This document shows, in pieces, positions 29,220 to 40,119 of a DNA stretch of 64,000 nt (within the stretch, counting starts at the first letter, position 1; every line of letters begins with the position of its first letter). Both the position numbers and the translations under genes were made by a program. The DNA comes from Bradyrhizobium commune (GTDB lineage: Bacteria; Pseudomonadota; Alphaproteobacteria; Rhizobiales; Xanthobacteraceae): assembly GCF_015624505.1 (NCBI RefSeq), contig NZ_CP061379.1, positions 620,001 through 684,000 on the forward strand, given 5' to 3'. Under the pieces are notes generated by a model. That model ran no database searches, had not been told where the DNA came from, and worked only from the letters and a program-made list of their open reading frames with translations.

Positions 29220-30323
29220 TCACGCAACGAACGGTTTCGGCATCGCCCCCACATAAGACGAGCTCGGCCGGATCAACCGCCCCGTCCGCTGCTGCTCGCG
29301 CGCATGCGCGGTCCACCCCGCCGCGCGTGCCACCGCGAAGATCGGCGTGAACGCCTGCCTCGGGATCGCCAGCGCATCGAGCAGGATCGCGGTGAAGAAC
29401 TCCACATTCGTCTCCAGCGGCCGATCCGGATTCTTCTTGCGTAGCGCGGCGCGGATATAGGCCTCGACCTCGCCGGCAAAGGGCAGGTCTGCGCCATTGG
29501 AGGCGAGCGCCTCGATCGCGGTCTTGAGCACATCGGCGCGCGGGTCGCGCACGCGATAGACGCGGTGACCGAAGCCCATCATCCGCTCGCCGCGGGCGAG
29601 CGCCGCATCGACCCAGGGCTGGATCCGCTCGCGCGAGCCGATCGCATCGAGCATTTCCAGCACCGGCTCCGGCGCGCCGCCATGCAAGGGACCGGTGAGC
29701 GCGCAATAGCCCGCGGTGACGGCCGCGAACAGATCGGCCTGCGTCGAGGCCACCACGCGCGTGGTGAAGGTCGAGGCGTTCATGCCGTGATCGCAGACCG
29801 TGACGAGATAGGCATCGAGAGCGGTGATCTCGCGCGCGGCCGGCGCGCGCCCATGCAGCATGCGCAGCGTATCGGCGGCGTGACTGACGCTCGGATCGGG
29901 CGCGATCGGGTCGAGCCCCTTCGCCCGTCGCACCAGCGCGCCCGCGATCACCGGAAAGGCGCCGACGATCGTCGCCTCGTGTTCGAGCCCGTGCTCGGCG
30001 CGAAGGCCTGCGACCGCTGCGCGAAATCCGTCGACGATGCCCATCCCCTGCGTCGCCGGCAGCAACTCGGCGAGCCGCGCGAAGGCGCGCTCGCGTGCGG
30101 CTCCCAGGCTCGCCCGGATATTGGCTTCGCTGAGCGTGCTTTGGCTGGCGCCGTTCCAGAGCCGGGCGGTGACGCCCTCGAAGCTCGATTGGCGGACGAG
30201 GGTGCTGACATGCTCGCCGGCGATGATCAGCTCGCCGCGCTCGCCATCGACATGGCTCAGCACGGTTTCCGCCGCGGGAACGCCGTCCAGCCCGATCTGG
30301 CTTTTGGTGAGGTGGATGTTCAT
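29220..30323 (-). CDS. Citrate synthase-family protein
   Basis: A 367-residue citrate/methylcitrate synthase-like enzyme. Catalytic histidines are in DHGMNASTFT (H179), GPLHGGAPEP (H214) and GFGHRVYRVRDPRAD (H253). The ATG at 30323 (MNIHLTKSQIGLDG) is used; the frame to 30398 runs into the promoter of the divergent gene. It lacks the N-terminal extension of the main Gram-negative citrate synthase, so it is more likely a secondary or 2-methylcitrate-type enzyme. It faces the HTH-fused citrate synthase across only 76 bases. Confidence 0.88.
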   Translation of the reverse strand: MNIHLTKSQIGLDGVPAAETVLSHVDGERGELIIAGEHVSTLVRQSSFEGVTARLWNGASQSTLSEANIRASLGAARERAFARLAELLPATQGMGIVDGFRAAVAGLRAEHGLEHEATIVGAFPVIAGALVRRAKGLDPIAPDPSVSHAADTLRMLHGRAPAAREITALDAYLVTVCDHGMNASTFTTRVVASTQADLFAAVTAGYCALTGPLHGGAPEPVLEMLDAIGSRERIQPWVDAALARGERMMGFGHRVYRVRDPRADVLKTAIEALASNGADLPFAGEVEAYIRAALRKKNPDRPLETNVEFFTAILLDALAIPRQAFTPIFAVARAAGWTAHAREQQRTGRLIRPSSSYVGAMPKPFVA

Positions 30324-30399
30324 GGCCCAAATCTCCTTGTTCACGCAGAGAAAGTCGGGCCTCTCGACAGATTGATCAATCTTGATTACATAAATCAAT

Positions 30400-31620
30400 A
30401 TGAATAATTCGGATGGCCTCTACCTCTCCGCCGGCGAAGCCGCCGCCGAGCTCGCGATCTCGCCGGCGACCCTTTACGCCTATGTCAGCCGCGGCCTGAT
30501 CCGCTCCGAGCCGACGCCGGATTCGCGCAAAAACCGCTACCGCGCCGAGGACGTCCGCGCCCTGAAGGAGCGCCGGGTGCCATCGCCGGAGCCGCGCGGC
30601 TTGCGCAGCTTCGATGCCGATTTGCCGGTGATGGATACGGAGATCTCGACCATCACCGAGGACGGTCCGATCTATCGCGGCGTCAATTGCGTCGATCTCG
30701 CCGAGCGCGACACGCTGGAGCACACCGCGACACTGCTCTGGGATGTCTCCGGCGTCGATCCGTTCGCGCCGGACAACTGCCCTGCGGTCTCCGACGAGAT
30801 GCGCGCGATCGCAGACGCAGCGCGGCGGGCCGCGCCGATCGACCGCGCCATTGCGGTGCTGGCGCTCGCGACCAGCGCGGATTCGCGTGCCTTCACCCGC
30901 GCGCCCGATGGACGCGCGCTGGTCGGCGCGCGCATCGTCCGGCTCATGGTCGCGACCATGCTCAATGCCGAACCTTCACCCGAGCCGCTGCATCAGCAGA
31001 TCGCGCGTGCCTGGGCGTCGGACAACAAGCACGCGCCCGATCTCATCCGCCGCGCGCTGGTGCTGCTCGCCGATCACGAGCTGAACGCTTCGACCTTCAC
31101 CGCGCGCTGCGCGGCCTCGACCGGCCTCAACCTCTATGATTCCGTCATCGCCGGCCTCGCCGCGTTGAAGGGCCCAAAACATGGCGGCGCCGGCGTGCTG
31201 GCCTCGCAGCTGGTCAAGATGCTCGTCGACCGCGACGTCGAACCGATGGTGCGCGAGCGCGTTGCGCTCGGCGAGCGTTTTCCGGGCTTCGGCCACGGCG
31301 TTTACAAGCGCGGCGATCCCCGTGCGCAGTCGCTGCTGAATGCGCTGGCCCGTGCCGGCGCGCCGCGCAAATTCACCCGCGAAGTCCCGGACCGGATCGC
31401 GGAAGCGACCGGCGAATTCGTCAACATCGACTATGTGCTCGCCGTGCTCGTCCACGTGCTGCGCCTGCCGCCCGGCAGCGAGCTCGCCTTGTTCGCGATG
31501 GCCCGCAGCGTCGGCTGGATCGCGCATGCGAGCGAGCAATTGCAGTTCGGCAAGCTGATCAGGCCGCGGGCACGGTATGTGGGGCCGGCGCCTGGGCGGC
31601 GGGCGGGGGCTGCTTCTTAA
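30400..31620 (+). CDS. Citrate synthase-like protein fused to an N-terminal helix-turn-helix
   Basis: A 406-residue fusion. Residues about 6-58 form an excisionase/MerR-like helix-turn-helix (LYLSAGEAAAELAISPATLY, then YRAEDVRAL). The rest is a citrate synthase fold with histidines in ADHELNASTFT (H225), GPKHGGAG (H260) and GFGHGVYKRGDPRA (H298). It is divergent from another citrate synthase gene 76 bases away. The likely role is a metabolite-responsive regulator or a DNA-tethered enzyme for its neighbour; this is inference. The family is known in Proteobacteria but its biochemistry is poorly defined. Confidence 0.88.
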   Translation: MNNSDGLYLSAGEAAAELAISPATLYAYVSRGLIRSEPTPDSRKNRYRAEDVRALKERRVPSPEPRGLRSFDADLPVMDTEISTITEDGPIYRGVNCVDLAERDTLEHTATLLWDVSGVDPFAPDNCPAVSDEMRAIADAARRAAPIDRAIAVLALATSADSRAFTRAPDGRALVGARIVRLMVATMLNAEPSPEPLHQQIARAWASDNKHAPDLIRRALVLLADHELNASTFTARCAASTGLNLYDSVIAGLAALKGPKHGGAGVLASQLVKMLVDRDVEPMVRERVALGERFPGFGHGVYKRGDPRAQSLLNALARAGAPRKFTREVPDRIAEATGEFVNIDYVLAVLVHVLRLPPGSELALFAMARSVGWIAHASEQLQFGKLIRPRARYVGPAPGRRAGAAS

Positions 31621-31740
31621 CTTCTCCCGCTTGCAGGAGAGGTCGCGCCGAAGGCGCGGGTGAGGGCTCTCTCCACACTGGGGTCCTCGCCTGCGGAGAT
31701 ACCCTCACCCCAACCCTCTCCCGCAAGCGGGAGAGGGAGC
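31621..31740. repeat. CTCTCCCGCAAGCGGGAGAG-type repeat, copy 1 of family B
   Basis: Inverted ends TCTCCCGCTTGCAGGAGAGG and CTCTCCCGCAAGCGGGAGAGG enclose GAAGGCGCGGGTGAGGGCTCTC. Related elements lie at 39498, 41600, 42966 and 51815, with partial copies near 38970 and 40070. Confidence 0.75.
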
Positions 31741-31772
31741 GCACCCCCGTCGCGGTACGCAGTCAGGGCCAA

Positions 31773-32432
31773 TCAACCCCGCGGCTTCGCCGCCGCGACG
31801 CCGCCGCCGCTCCGCCGGCGATAGATCCACACCGTCACGGCCACCACGATCGCGACGCCAACCACGGTCAAGATCCACATGTGCTTGTAGGGATGCCCGT
31901 GGTGCGGTAGCCCGGCATATTCGTGCAGGGCCGACACCGCCAGCACGCCCGGCAGCACATGCGCTGGCGCCCACAGCAAGATCGCCGGGATGTTCACCGC
32001 ATAGAACCGCGCAGGTGCCATTCCCAGCGCACCGGCCGTCACGGGCACGAAGGCGCGGATCGGCGGCACGAAGCGAGCGAAGAACACCGCCCAGGTGCCA
32101 AAGCGATGGAAGAAGCTTTCGCTCTCCTCGACCACGCGCGGGTAGTTGGCCAGCGGCCAGCTGTTGAGGATTTCGCGCTTCTGCCGGTGCCCGATCCAAT
32201 AGGCCGAGCCGTCGCCCAGCACCGCGCCGAGCACGGCCGCCAGCAGCACCCAGGGCAGCTTCAGGTCTCCGCCCGGAACCAGGGCGCTCAGCGCCAGGAT
32301 GATGGTCGAGCCCGGGATCACCGATCCCACCACCGGCACGGCTTCCAGCAGCGCCGCCAGGAACAGGGTCAGATAGGCCAGCCACGCATGGACTGAGACG
32401 AAGGATATGAGGGGATCAAGGAAGGACGTCAC
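31773..32432 (-). CDS. DedA family membrane protein
   Basis: A 219-residue inner-membrane protein of the DedA/SNARE-associated family, implicated in lipid flipping. It has about five hydrophobic segments. Diagnostic features are the acidic re-entrant region LFLAALLEAVPVVGSVIPGS near residue 20 and the FFARFVPPIRAFVPVTAG motif with its arginines. The C-terminus is basic and glycine-rich. Upstream bases 32433-32730 contain no convincing gene. Confidence 0.92.
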   Translation of the reverse strand: MTSFLDPLISFVSVHAWLAYLTLFLAALLEAVPVVGSVIPGSTIILALSALVPGGDLKLPWVLLAAVLGAVLGDGSAYWIGHRQKREILNSWPLANYPRVVEESESFFHRFGTWAVFFARFVPPIRAFVPVTAGALGMAPARFYAVNIPAILLWAPAHVLPGVLAVSALHEYAGLPHHGHPYKHMWILTVVGVAIVVAVTVWIYRRRSGGGVAAAKPRG

Positions 32433-32730
32433 GTCGTCTCTGTGTCGGCGGCGGGAATTGGGGTTCAGACCCTACATAAGTAAGCAGTGGCCGTAAAAGT
32501 GCCATCCGCGGGCGCAGCCCGCCTGTCCCTGGTTCGAAATTCGGGCGCGATTCGCAGGGCAGCCTTCCCAAAATCGCGTTCCTTGCCTATCTGAATGAAA
32601 AGACAACGGAACTTTGATTGGCGCATGGGCTTCTGCCGGCCACTTGTCTCTGATACGTTCGCAGACGCACCCAGCCGCAGCCAACGTGCAAATAACTGGT
32701 CTCGGGATCGCCCGGGGCCTCGGAGGATTG

Positions 32731-33729
32731 ATGACGACCGCCGCGATGTCCAAAGTTGAGGAAGTTTCCGGTTTGCCCGACATGAAGGTGTCGGTGCGCC
32801 AGGTGTTCGGGATCGACAGCGATCTCGAAGTGCCGGCCTATTCCGAAGTCGATCCTCACGTGCCCGAAGTCGACAGCGACTACCGCTTCGACCGCGCCAC
32901 CACGCTTGCCATTCTCGCCGGCTTCGCCCGCAACCGCCGCGTGATGGTGACCGGCTATCACGGCACCGGCAAATCCACCCATATCGAGCAGGTCGCCGCC
33001 CGCCTGAACTGGCCCTGCGTGCGTGTCAACCTCGACAGCCACATCAGCCGTATCGACCTCGTCGGCAAGGACTCGATCGTGGTCCGCGACGGCAAGCAGG
33101 TCACCGAATTCCGCGACGGCATCCTGCCCTGGGCGCTCCAGCACAACATCGCGCTGGTGTTCGACGAATACGACGCCGGCCGGCCCGACGTGATGTTCGT
33201 GATCCAGCGCGTGCTGGAGGTCTCCGGCCGTCTGACGCTGCTGGACCAGAACAAGGTGATCAAGCCGCATCCGGCGTTCCGGCTGTTCTCGACCGCCAAC
33301 ACGGTCGGCCTCGGCGACACCTCGGGCCTCTATCACGGCACCCAGCAGATCAACCAGGGCCAGATGGACCGCTGGTCGATCGTCACCACGCTGAACTATC
33401 TCAGCCATGACGAGGAAGTGGAGATCGTGCTGGCGAAGGCCAAGCACTATCGCACCCAGGAAGGCCGCGACATCGTCAACAAGATGGTGCGCCTTGCCGA
33501 TCTGACCCGCAACGCCTTCGCCAACGGCGATCTGTCGACGGTGATGAGCCCGCGCACGGTGATCACCTGGGCGGAAAACGCCGATATCTTCGGCGATATC
33601 GGCTTTGCCTTCCGCGTCACCTTCCTCAACAAGTGCGACGAGCTCGAGCGTCCCCTGGTCGCCGAGTTCTACCAGCGCTGCTTCAACGCGGAGCTGCCGG
33701 AATCGGCGGTCAACGTGGCGCTGAGCTGA
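32731..33729 (+). CDS. cobS: Cobaltochelatase subunit CobS
   Basis: AAA+ ATPase subunit of the aerobic cobaltochelatase that inserts cobalt into hydrogenobyrinic acid diamide. The ATG at 32731 has a strong GGAGG site six bases upstream and gives 332 residues. Walker A is GYHGTGKST at residues 75-83, followed by [11 protein letters not shown] as Walker B. The frame to 32614 is open but lacks family support. CobN is not in the window. No cobalamin riboswitch was recognised upstream. Confidence 0.95.
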   Translation: MTTAAMSKVEEVSGLPDMKVSVRQVFGIDSDLEVPAYSEVDPHVPEVDSDYRFDRATTLAILAGFARNRRVMVTGYHGTGKSTHIEQVAARLNWPCVRVNLDSHISRIDLVGKDSIVVRDGKQVTEFRDGILPWALQHNIALVFDEYDAGRPDVMFVIQRVLEVSGRLTLLDQNKVIKPHPAFRLFSTANTVGLGDTSGLYHGTQQINQGQMDRWSIVTTLNYLSHDEEVEIVLAKAKHYRTQEGRDIVNKMVRLADLTRNAFANGDLSTVMSPRTVITWAENADIFGDIGFAFRVTFLNKCDELERPLVAEFYQRCFNAELPESAVNVALS

Positions 33730-33742
33730 TATCTCCCGGTGT

Positions 33743-33860
33743 GTCGTCCCGGCGAAGGCCGGGACCGATACCGCGTGATATCTCGATCAAGCGACGCGGG
33801 TAATTTCTCCTGACGTAATGATCGCCGGTGGTTATGGGTCCCGGCCTTCGCCGGGACGAC
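33743..33860. repeat. REP-like paired palindrome, copy 5 of family A
   Basis: This copy lies between cobS and cobT. Inverted GTCGTCCCGGCGAAGGCCGG termini enclose a variable centre. Its position inside a functional gene pair suggests it is tolerated as a transcribed hairpin and could dampen cobT expression. Confidence 0.85.
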
Positions 33861-33873
33861 GGGTAAGGGCGAG

Positions 33874-35775
33874 ATGACGACGTCGAACTCCAAATTCCGT
33901 AACAGCAAGGAAGCGCCGACCGAGCCGTTCAAGCGCTCGGTGGCATCCTGTCTGAAGGCGATCGCGAAATCGCCCGAGCTCGAAGTGAGCTTCGCCGCCG
34001 AGCGGCCGGGCCTTGCGCCGGGCAAGGCACGGCTGCCCGAGCCGGCGCGCAAGATGACGAAGCGCGATGCCGCGATCGTGCGCGGCCACGCCGATTCCAT
34101 CGCGCTGAAGATCGCCTGTCACGATGCCAAGCTGCATCGCAAGCTGATGCCGGGCAATCCGCAGGCGCGCGGCGTGTTCGAGGCGGTCGAGCAGGCCCGC
34201 GTCGAGGCGATCGGCGCGCGCCGCATGGCCGGCGTCGCCAAGAATCTCACCGCGATGCTCGACGATCACTTCCATCGCGGCAAGTTCGACGAGATCACTG
34301 ACCGCGCCGATGCGCCGCTGGCGGATGCGCTCGCGATGCTGGTGCGCGAACGCCTCACCGGCATGGCGCCGCCGACGGCCGCAAAGAAGATGGTCGATCT
34401 CTGGCGGCCGATTCTCGAAGACAAGATCGGCAAGCGGCTCGACCGGCTCGACGGGCTGGTCGAGGACCAGACCCGGTTCGGCGATGCCGTGCACGATCTG
34501 CTCTCGGCGCTCGAGCTCGGTGACGAGCGCAACGCCGACAGCGAAGACAATGACGACAACGACGAGAACCGCGACGGCGACAACGACCAGTCCGGCGCCG
34601 AAGGCTCGCCGGACTCCGACGCCGCCCAGGAGATGAGCGCCGACCAGGCGCAGGCGACGTCAGAGGACATGAGCGAGAGCGCGATGGAAAGCGCGCAGGC
34701 CTCGACGTCTGATACGTTCGACGACGGCGAGCTCGGCGACGACGAGACGCCGGGCGAGGCGACGCGTCCGAATTCGCACGGCAAGAACGAGCCGCGCGGG
34801 CCGGAATACCACGCCTTCGCGCCGAAATTCGACGAGGTCATCGCCGCCGAAGACCTCTGCGACCATGACGAGCTGGAGCGGTTGCGCGCCTATCTCGACA
34901 AGCAGCTCGCGCATCTGCAGGGCATCGTCGCCCGTCTCGCCAACCGGCTGCAACGCCGCCTGATGGCACAGCAGAATCGCGCCTGGGAGTTCGACCTCGA
35001 AGAGGGCATCCTCGACCCCGCGCGCCTGTCGCGCGTCGTCACCGATCCCTATCATCCGCTGTCCTTCATGCACGAGAAGGAGGCGACGTTCCGCGACACC
35101 GTGGTGACGCTGCTGCTCGACAATTCCGGCTCGATGCGGGGACGCCCGATCACGGTGGCCGCAACCTGCGCCGACATTCTCGCCCGCACGCTGGAGCGTT
35201 GCGGCGTCAAGGTCGAGATCCTCGGCTTCACCACCCGCGCCTGGAAGGGCGGGCAATCGCGCGAAGCGTGGCTGGCCGCCGGCAAGCCGGCCAATCCCGG
35301 CCGTCTCAACGATCTCCGCCACATCATCTACAAATCCGCGGACGCCCCCTGGCGCCGCGCGCGGAAGAACCTCGGCCTGATGATGCGCGAGGGTCTCCTC
35401 AAGGAGAACATCGACGGCGAGGCGCTGGACTGGGCGCACAAGCGCCTGCTCGCGAGGGCCGAGCAGCGCAAGATCCTGATGATGATCTCGGACGGCGCGC
35501 CGGTCGACGATTCCACGCTGTCGGTCAATCCCGGCAATTATCTCGAGCGGCATCTGCGCCACATCATCGAGGAGATCGAGACCCGCTCGCCGGTCGAGCT
35601 GATCGCGATCGGCATCGGCCATGACGTGACGCGCTATTATCGCCGCGCGGTGACGATCGTGGACGCCGAAGAGCTCGGCGGCGCCATCACCGAAAAGCTC
35701 GCCGAGCTGTTCAGCGAAACCAACACCGCGCCCACGCAACCGGCCAGTCGCCCGCGTCGCAAACTGCATTCGTGA
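33874..35775 (+). CDS. cobT: Cobaltochelatase subunit CobT
   Basis: Partner of CobS in the cobalt chelatase, 633 residues. The central region (about 220-300) is strongly acidic and disordered (Asp/Glu/Asn/Ser-rich). The C-terminal von Willebrand A-like domain has the MIDAS motif DNSGSMRG. It overlaps the next gene by four bases. All features are normal for CobT. Confidence 0.95.
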   Translation: MTTSNSKFRNSKEAPTEPFKRSVASCLKAIAKSPELEVSFAAERPGLAPGKARLPEPARKMTKRDAAIVRGHADSIALKIACHDAKLHRKLMPGNPQARGVFEAVEQARVEAIGARRMAGVAKNLTAMLDDHFHRGKFDEITDRADAPLADALAMLVRERLTGMAPPTAAKKMVDLWRPILEDKIGKRLDRLDGLVEDQTRFGDAVHDLLSALELGDERNADSEDNDDNDENRDGDNDQSGAEGSPDSDAAQEMSADQAQATSEDMSESAMESAQASTSDTFDDGELGDDETPGEATRPNSHGKNEPRGPEYHAFAPKFDEVIAAEDLCDHDELERLRAYLDKQLAHLQGIVARLANRLQRRLMAQQNRAWEFDLEEGILDPARLSRVVTDPYHPLSFMHEKEATFRDTVVTLLLDNSGSMRGRPITVAATCADILARTLERCGVKVEILGFTTRAWKGGQSREAWLAAGKPANPGRLNDLRHIIYKSADAPWRRARKNLGLMMREGLLKENIDGEALDWAHKRLLARAEQRKILMMISDGAPVDDSTLSVNPGNYLERHLRHIIEEIETRSPVELIAIGIGHDVTRYYRRAVTIVDAEELGGAITEKLAELFSETNTAPTQPASRPRRKLHS

Positions 35776-36833
35776 GCACGCAATCGTCCCGCCGCAGCTT
35801 TCTCGGCCACGCGGCGGCGGGATTGTCCACTCTCGCTCTCTCGCGTCACGCGCAGGCGCAGACGTCGCAGATCGAGCACGCCGTCACCGAGCCCGCGGCC
35901 ATCGAGGTCAACGCCCGGCCGATTCCCCATTTCGAGCCGCGCGACCGCTCGCGCACGCGCTTCGGCGCGCTGGAGTATCGCAGCGGGCTCGTTCTGACCT
36001 CGCCCTATCGCGGTTTTGGCGGCCTGTCCGGCCTGCGCTTCCTCGACACCAGCGGCGAGCGCTTCCTCGCGCTCTCCGACCAGGGCGCCTGGTTCACGGG
36101 CCGCATCCGCTATGCCGGCAACAAGATGGTCGGGCTCGACGACGTCGAGGCCGCCCCAATCCTCAATGCGGAAGGCCGGCCGATCACCGAGAAGCGCTTC
36201 TGGTACGACACCGAGTCGCTCGCGCGCGACGGCTCTTACGTCTATGTCGGGCTCGAACGCGTCAACCAGATCATGCGGTTCGATTTCGCCAAGGGCGGCA
36301 CAAGGGCCCGCGGCGAGGTGATCCCGACGCCGGCGGCGGTGCGCAAGCTGCCGATCAACAAGGGACTGGAGGCGCTGGTGTTCGTGCCGAAAGGCAAAGA
36401 CGTGAGCATGCCGCTCGCGGGCACGCTGATCGCATTCTCCGAACGCGGGCTGGATGCGAGCGGCAATCTCGTCGCCTTCCTGATCGGCGGCCCGTCGCCC
36501 GGCCAGTTCAGCGTGCGCCGCACCGAAAAGTTCGACATCAGCGATGCCGTGCTCTTGCCCTCGGGCGAGCTTTTGATCCTGGAGCGCAAATTCTCCTGGT
36601 TCACCGGCGTCAACATCCGCATCCGCGCGATCCCCTTGAAGTCGATCGCGCCGGGTGCGCTGGTCGACGGCGCCGAGCTGTTCTCAGCCGATCTCGGCCA
36701 CGAGATCGACAACATGGAAGGCATCGACGCCCACGTCTCGGCGGAGGGCGAGACCGTGCTGACCATGATCTCGGACGACAATTTCTCGCTGCTCCAGCGC
36801 ACGCTGCTGTTGCAGTTCACGCTGGTGGAGTAG
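35772..36833 (+). CDS. Tat-exported phytase-like esterase-domain protein
   Basis: A 353-residue protein of the esterase-like-activity-of-phytase domain family. The GTG at 35772 overlaps the cobT stop. The N-terminus [18 protein letters not shown] is a twin-arginine signal, processed near QAQTS. The rest is a beta-propeller-like arrangement ([40 protein letters not shown]). The coupling to cobT is probably positional; a function in cobalt metabolism is not indicated. Substrate unknown. Confidence 0.85.
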   Translation: MSTQSSRRSFLGHAAAGLSTLALSRHAQAQTSQIEHAVTEPAAIEVNARPIPHFEPRDRSRTRFGALEYRSGLVLTSPYRGFGGLSGLRFLDTSGERFLALSDQGAWFTGRIRYAGNKMVGLDDVEAAPILNAEGRPITEKRFWYDTESLARDGSYVYVGLERVNQIMRFDFAKGGTRARGEVIPTPAAVRKLPINKGLEALVFVPKGKDVSMPLAGTLIAFSERGLDASGNLVAFLIGGPSPGQFSVRRTEKFDISDAVLLPSGELLILERKFSWFTGVNIRIRAIPLKSIAPGALVDGAELFSADLGHEIDNMEGIDAHVSAEGETVLTMISDDNFSLLQRTLLLQFTLVE

Positions 36834-36836
36834 GCT

Positions 36837-36962
36837 GTCGTCCCGGCGAAGGCCGGGACCCATACCGCGAGGTCTATCGATTGTAGGCGGTAGCAGTACC
36901 AACATAGAGTCTTCGTCAAACTCCTCCCTGGGGTTATGGGTCCGGGCCTTCGCCGGGACGAC
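36837..36962. repeat. REP-like paired palindrome, copy 6 of family A
   Basis: Begins four bases after the stop of the phytase-like gene, with inverted GTCGTCCCGGCGAAGGCCGG termini. The left arm and inner CCGCGAGGTCTATCGAT closely match copy 3. Confidence 0.85.
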
Positions 36963-37004
36963 ACCGGAGTTGAACATTCCCGCCTGCCGCCACGACACAT
37001 TCTC

Positions 37005-37703
37005 ATGCCCCATCTCCGCGCCATCCTCGCCCTGATCCTTACGCTCGCTGCCTCGTCACCGGCCTTCGCCACCGCCGAGCACAAATACGGCAAGGGCGAA
37101 TACGCCATCATCACCGGCGGCCGCGCGCCGAACGGGAAATATTCCGTCGCGGCGCATGGCGAGGGCGACGCGGGAAGCGAGAATTTCCGCCTCTCGCTGA
37201 TGGCGGAGCCCGGCCATCGCAAGCTCGCGACGCTCGACAATGTCAACGACGACAACATCCTGGACTCGGCGCCGGATGCCTTCCACGCGACCTGGTCGAG
37301 CGACTCGCGCTATGTCGCGGTGTCGTTCCGCAGCGAGCGCCACATCGTCACCTTGAACCTCTATGCCATCGACGGCAAAAGCGCGAAGCTGGTCGACGGG
37401 CCGGACCTGTTCCGCGACGCGACCAGCCGCATTGTCGATCGCGCCAATGACGGCGATATGCGCACCTCCGTGCCGGCGCTGACATGGCTGGCGCCGCGCC
37501 GCTTCCACCTCACCGATGACCGCGTCTTCGTCGAGGACGATGCCACGCTCGCCGACAAGCTCGGGGCGCTCGGCAAGGCTGCCAAGATGGACGACGGCCG
37601 TGTCTCCATCCAGTTCTCCGCCGAGGCCGATTGCGACATCGGCAACGCCAACGCCATCAGCATCGGCAAATTGCAGCCGGGCAAGTTTCCGTTTCAGGAG
37701 TGA
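37005..37703 (+). CDS. Secreted protein of unknown function
   Basis: A 232-residue protein with a clear Sec signal (MPHLRAILALILTLAASSPAFATAE). The mature part has an ITGGRAPNGKYSVAAHGEG motif and WSSDSRYVAVSFRSERH, resembling propeller-like periplasmic proteins. The upstream in-frame codons from 36936 belong to the preceding repeat and are excluded. I do not recognise a family with confidence. Confidence 0.75.
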   Translation: MPHLRAILALILTLAASSPAFATAEHKYGKGEYAIITGGRAPNGKYSVAAHGEGDAGSENFRLSLMAEPGHRKLATLDNVNDDNILDSAPDAFHATWSSDSRYVAVSFRSERHIVTLNLYAIDGKSAKLVDGPDLFRDATSRIVDRANDGDMRTSVPALTWLAPRRFHLTDDRVFVEDDATLADKLGALGKAAKMDDGRVSIQFSAEADCDIGNANAISIGKLQPGKFPFQE

Positions 37704-37848
37704 GACGGCTCCCCATCTTGTGATCACATGACGCCCGCAATGCATGGCCCCGCGGGCCGCCATGCCGCCCGCGCAACTGGCATTTCGCGATTCCCCCACT
37801 AATCTTCATGCAATCGCTTCCATTCCTCCCATCCCCGGATCCCCCCGC

Positions 37849-38961
<1,113 letters not shown>

Positions 38962-39087
38962 TTTCTTCACCTCCCCGCTTGCCGGGGAGGGCGAGCTCCC
39001 ACCTCACGCATCCGTAACCCTCCTTAGCTTCCACCCGCCGCAAAACAGGCCTAACCTCCGCGACACTCAACGCCCCCGAGGCCCGCC

Positions 39088-39495
39088 ATGCGTTTCCGTG
39101 TCCGCAAAGCAGCCCATGTGCTGGAGCGTGTTGGCCTTGCGATGGCGGGCGCGGCCTGCGGCCTGTTTGTGGGCGCCTATGTCGGCTCGGCGATCCCGCC
39201 ACTCACCACGCAGGGCTTTCTGGTGCTGATGATGCTGCTCGGCGTGGTCGGCTTCTATCTCGGCATCGACACGCCGCAGCTCCCCTTCGACGAAGCCCAT
39301 AGCCAGATCGACGCCGCGGAATTCCTGAGCTCCGCCGGCACGCTATGCGCCACCTTCGCAGCACTTGCATCGGTTGCCGTCATCGTGCTGCGGCTGGAGG
39401 CCGACGGCGCGCTGAGCTGGCTGGTGCTGGTGGCCTGGATCGCGGGCGTGGCGATGCAGATCGTCGCGGGGACAAAGGCGCGGATGCGAAAGTAG
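39088..39495 (+). CDS. Conserved membrane protein of unknown function
   Basis: A 135-residue protein with about four membrane helices. A basic N-terminus (MRFRVRKAAHVLERVG) leads into a glycine/alanine-rich helix (AGAACGLFVGAYVG). No known motif was seen. The predicted topology and normal codon use support a real gene. A repeat of family B follows at once. Confidence 0.75.
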   Translation: MRFRVRKAAHVLERVGLAMAGAACGLFVGAYVGSAIPPLTTQGFLVLMMLLGVVGFYLGIDTPQLPFDEAHSQIDAAEFLSSAGTLCATFAALASVAVIVLRLEADGALSWLVLVAWIAGVAMQIVAGTKARMRK

Positions 39496-39497
39496 CT

Positions 39498-39657
39498 TTC
39501 TTCCTTCTCCCCTTGTGGGAGAAGGTGGCGCGAAGCGCCGGATGAGGGGTTGCATCTGCGAGCGATGCTGCGCGAGGTTCACGTGGGGAGAGAAACCCCT
39601 CACCCGTCTCGCCGCTGCGCGGCGAGCCACCCTCTCCCACAAGGGGAGAGGGGAAGT
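39498..39657. repeat. Family B repeat, copy 2
   Basis: Ends CTTCTCCCCTTGTGGGAGAAG and CCTCTCCCACAAGGGGAGAGG are inverted and could form a long hairpin, with GAAGCGCCGGATGAGG and CCCCTCACCCGTC inside. It lies between the membrane protein gene and the convergent PilZ gene. Confidence 0.75.
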
Positions 39658-39674
39658 AAGCCGATGCGGTCCGC

Positions 39675-39926
39675 CTAAAACACCACGCCCACCTTGGTCC
39701 CGCGCTTCCACGCCACGCGGCAGCGTTTCTTGGTGTTGACATGCAGCAGCTCGAATCGATCGGGGATCTTCACCTGCCCGCCGAGATCGACGCAGGCGCC
39801 GCCGGGCGAATAGTCGACCAGCGTGCACACGATGACCGGCGCGCGCGGGTCGGTGATGATCTTGGCCTGGCGGGAGACCAGGCCGGCGGGCTTCACGCGG
39901 GCAAACTTCCGGGGATGCTGTGACAC
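39675..39926 (-). CDS. PilZ domain protein
   Basis: An 83-residue single PilZ domain, predicted to bind cyclic-di-GMP. The GTG at 39926 has GGAGG five bases upstream and gives the start VSQHPRKFARVKPAG. The YSPGGACVDL segment corresponds to the D/N-x-S-x-x-G motif in altered form. The N-terminal RxxxR is only partly met (RKFARV), so ligand binding is uncertain. The frame to 39995 is open but not needed. Confidence 0.8.
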   Translation of the reverse strand: MSQHPRKFARVKPAGLVSRQAKIITDPRAPVIVCTLVDYSPGGACVDLGGQVKIPDRFELLHVNTKKRCRVAWKRGTKVGVVF

Positions 39927-40119
39927 GTGTCCTCCATCTCCGCTGTTCTTGCGGAGGTCTTGGACGCCATGATGCAGGTGAGGTGATGCGATCACGCTAA
40001 GGTCGGGGCGAGAATTTTAATGAAAAGTAGCGGCAGGTGCGGAAAGTGGCGGTAGCGGGGTGGGGTCTTCCCCTCTCCCACAAGGGGAGAAGGAACGATG
40101 CGGCGCGACGCGGCCACCA

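Noticed and set aside
32524..32560. GGTTCGAAATTCGGGCG resembling a tRNA T-arm
   Set aside because: No acceptor or anticodon stem of the right length pairs around it.
32433..32730. Possible cobalamin riboswitch before cobS
   Set aside because: No B12-box-like sequence (GCCACTG) or extended conserved folding was seen.
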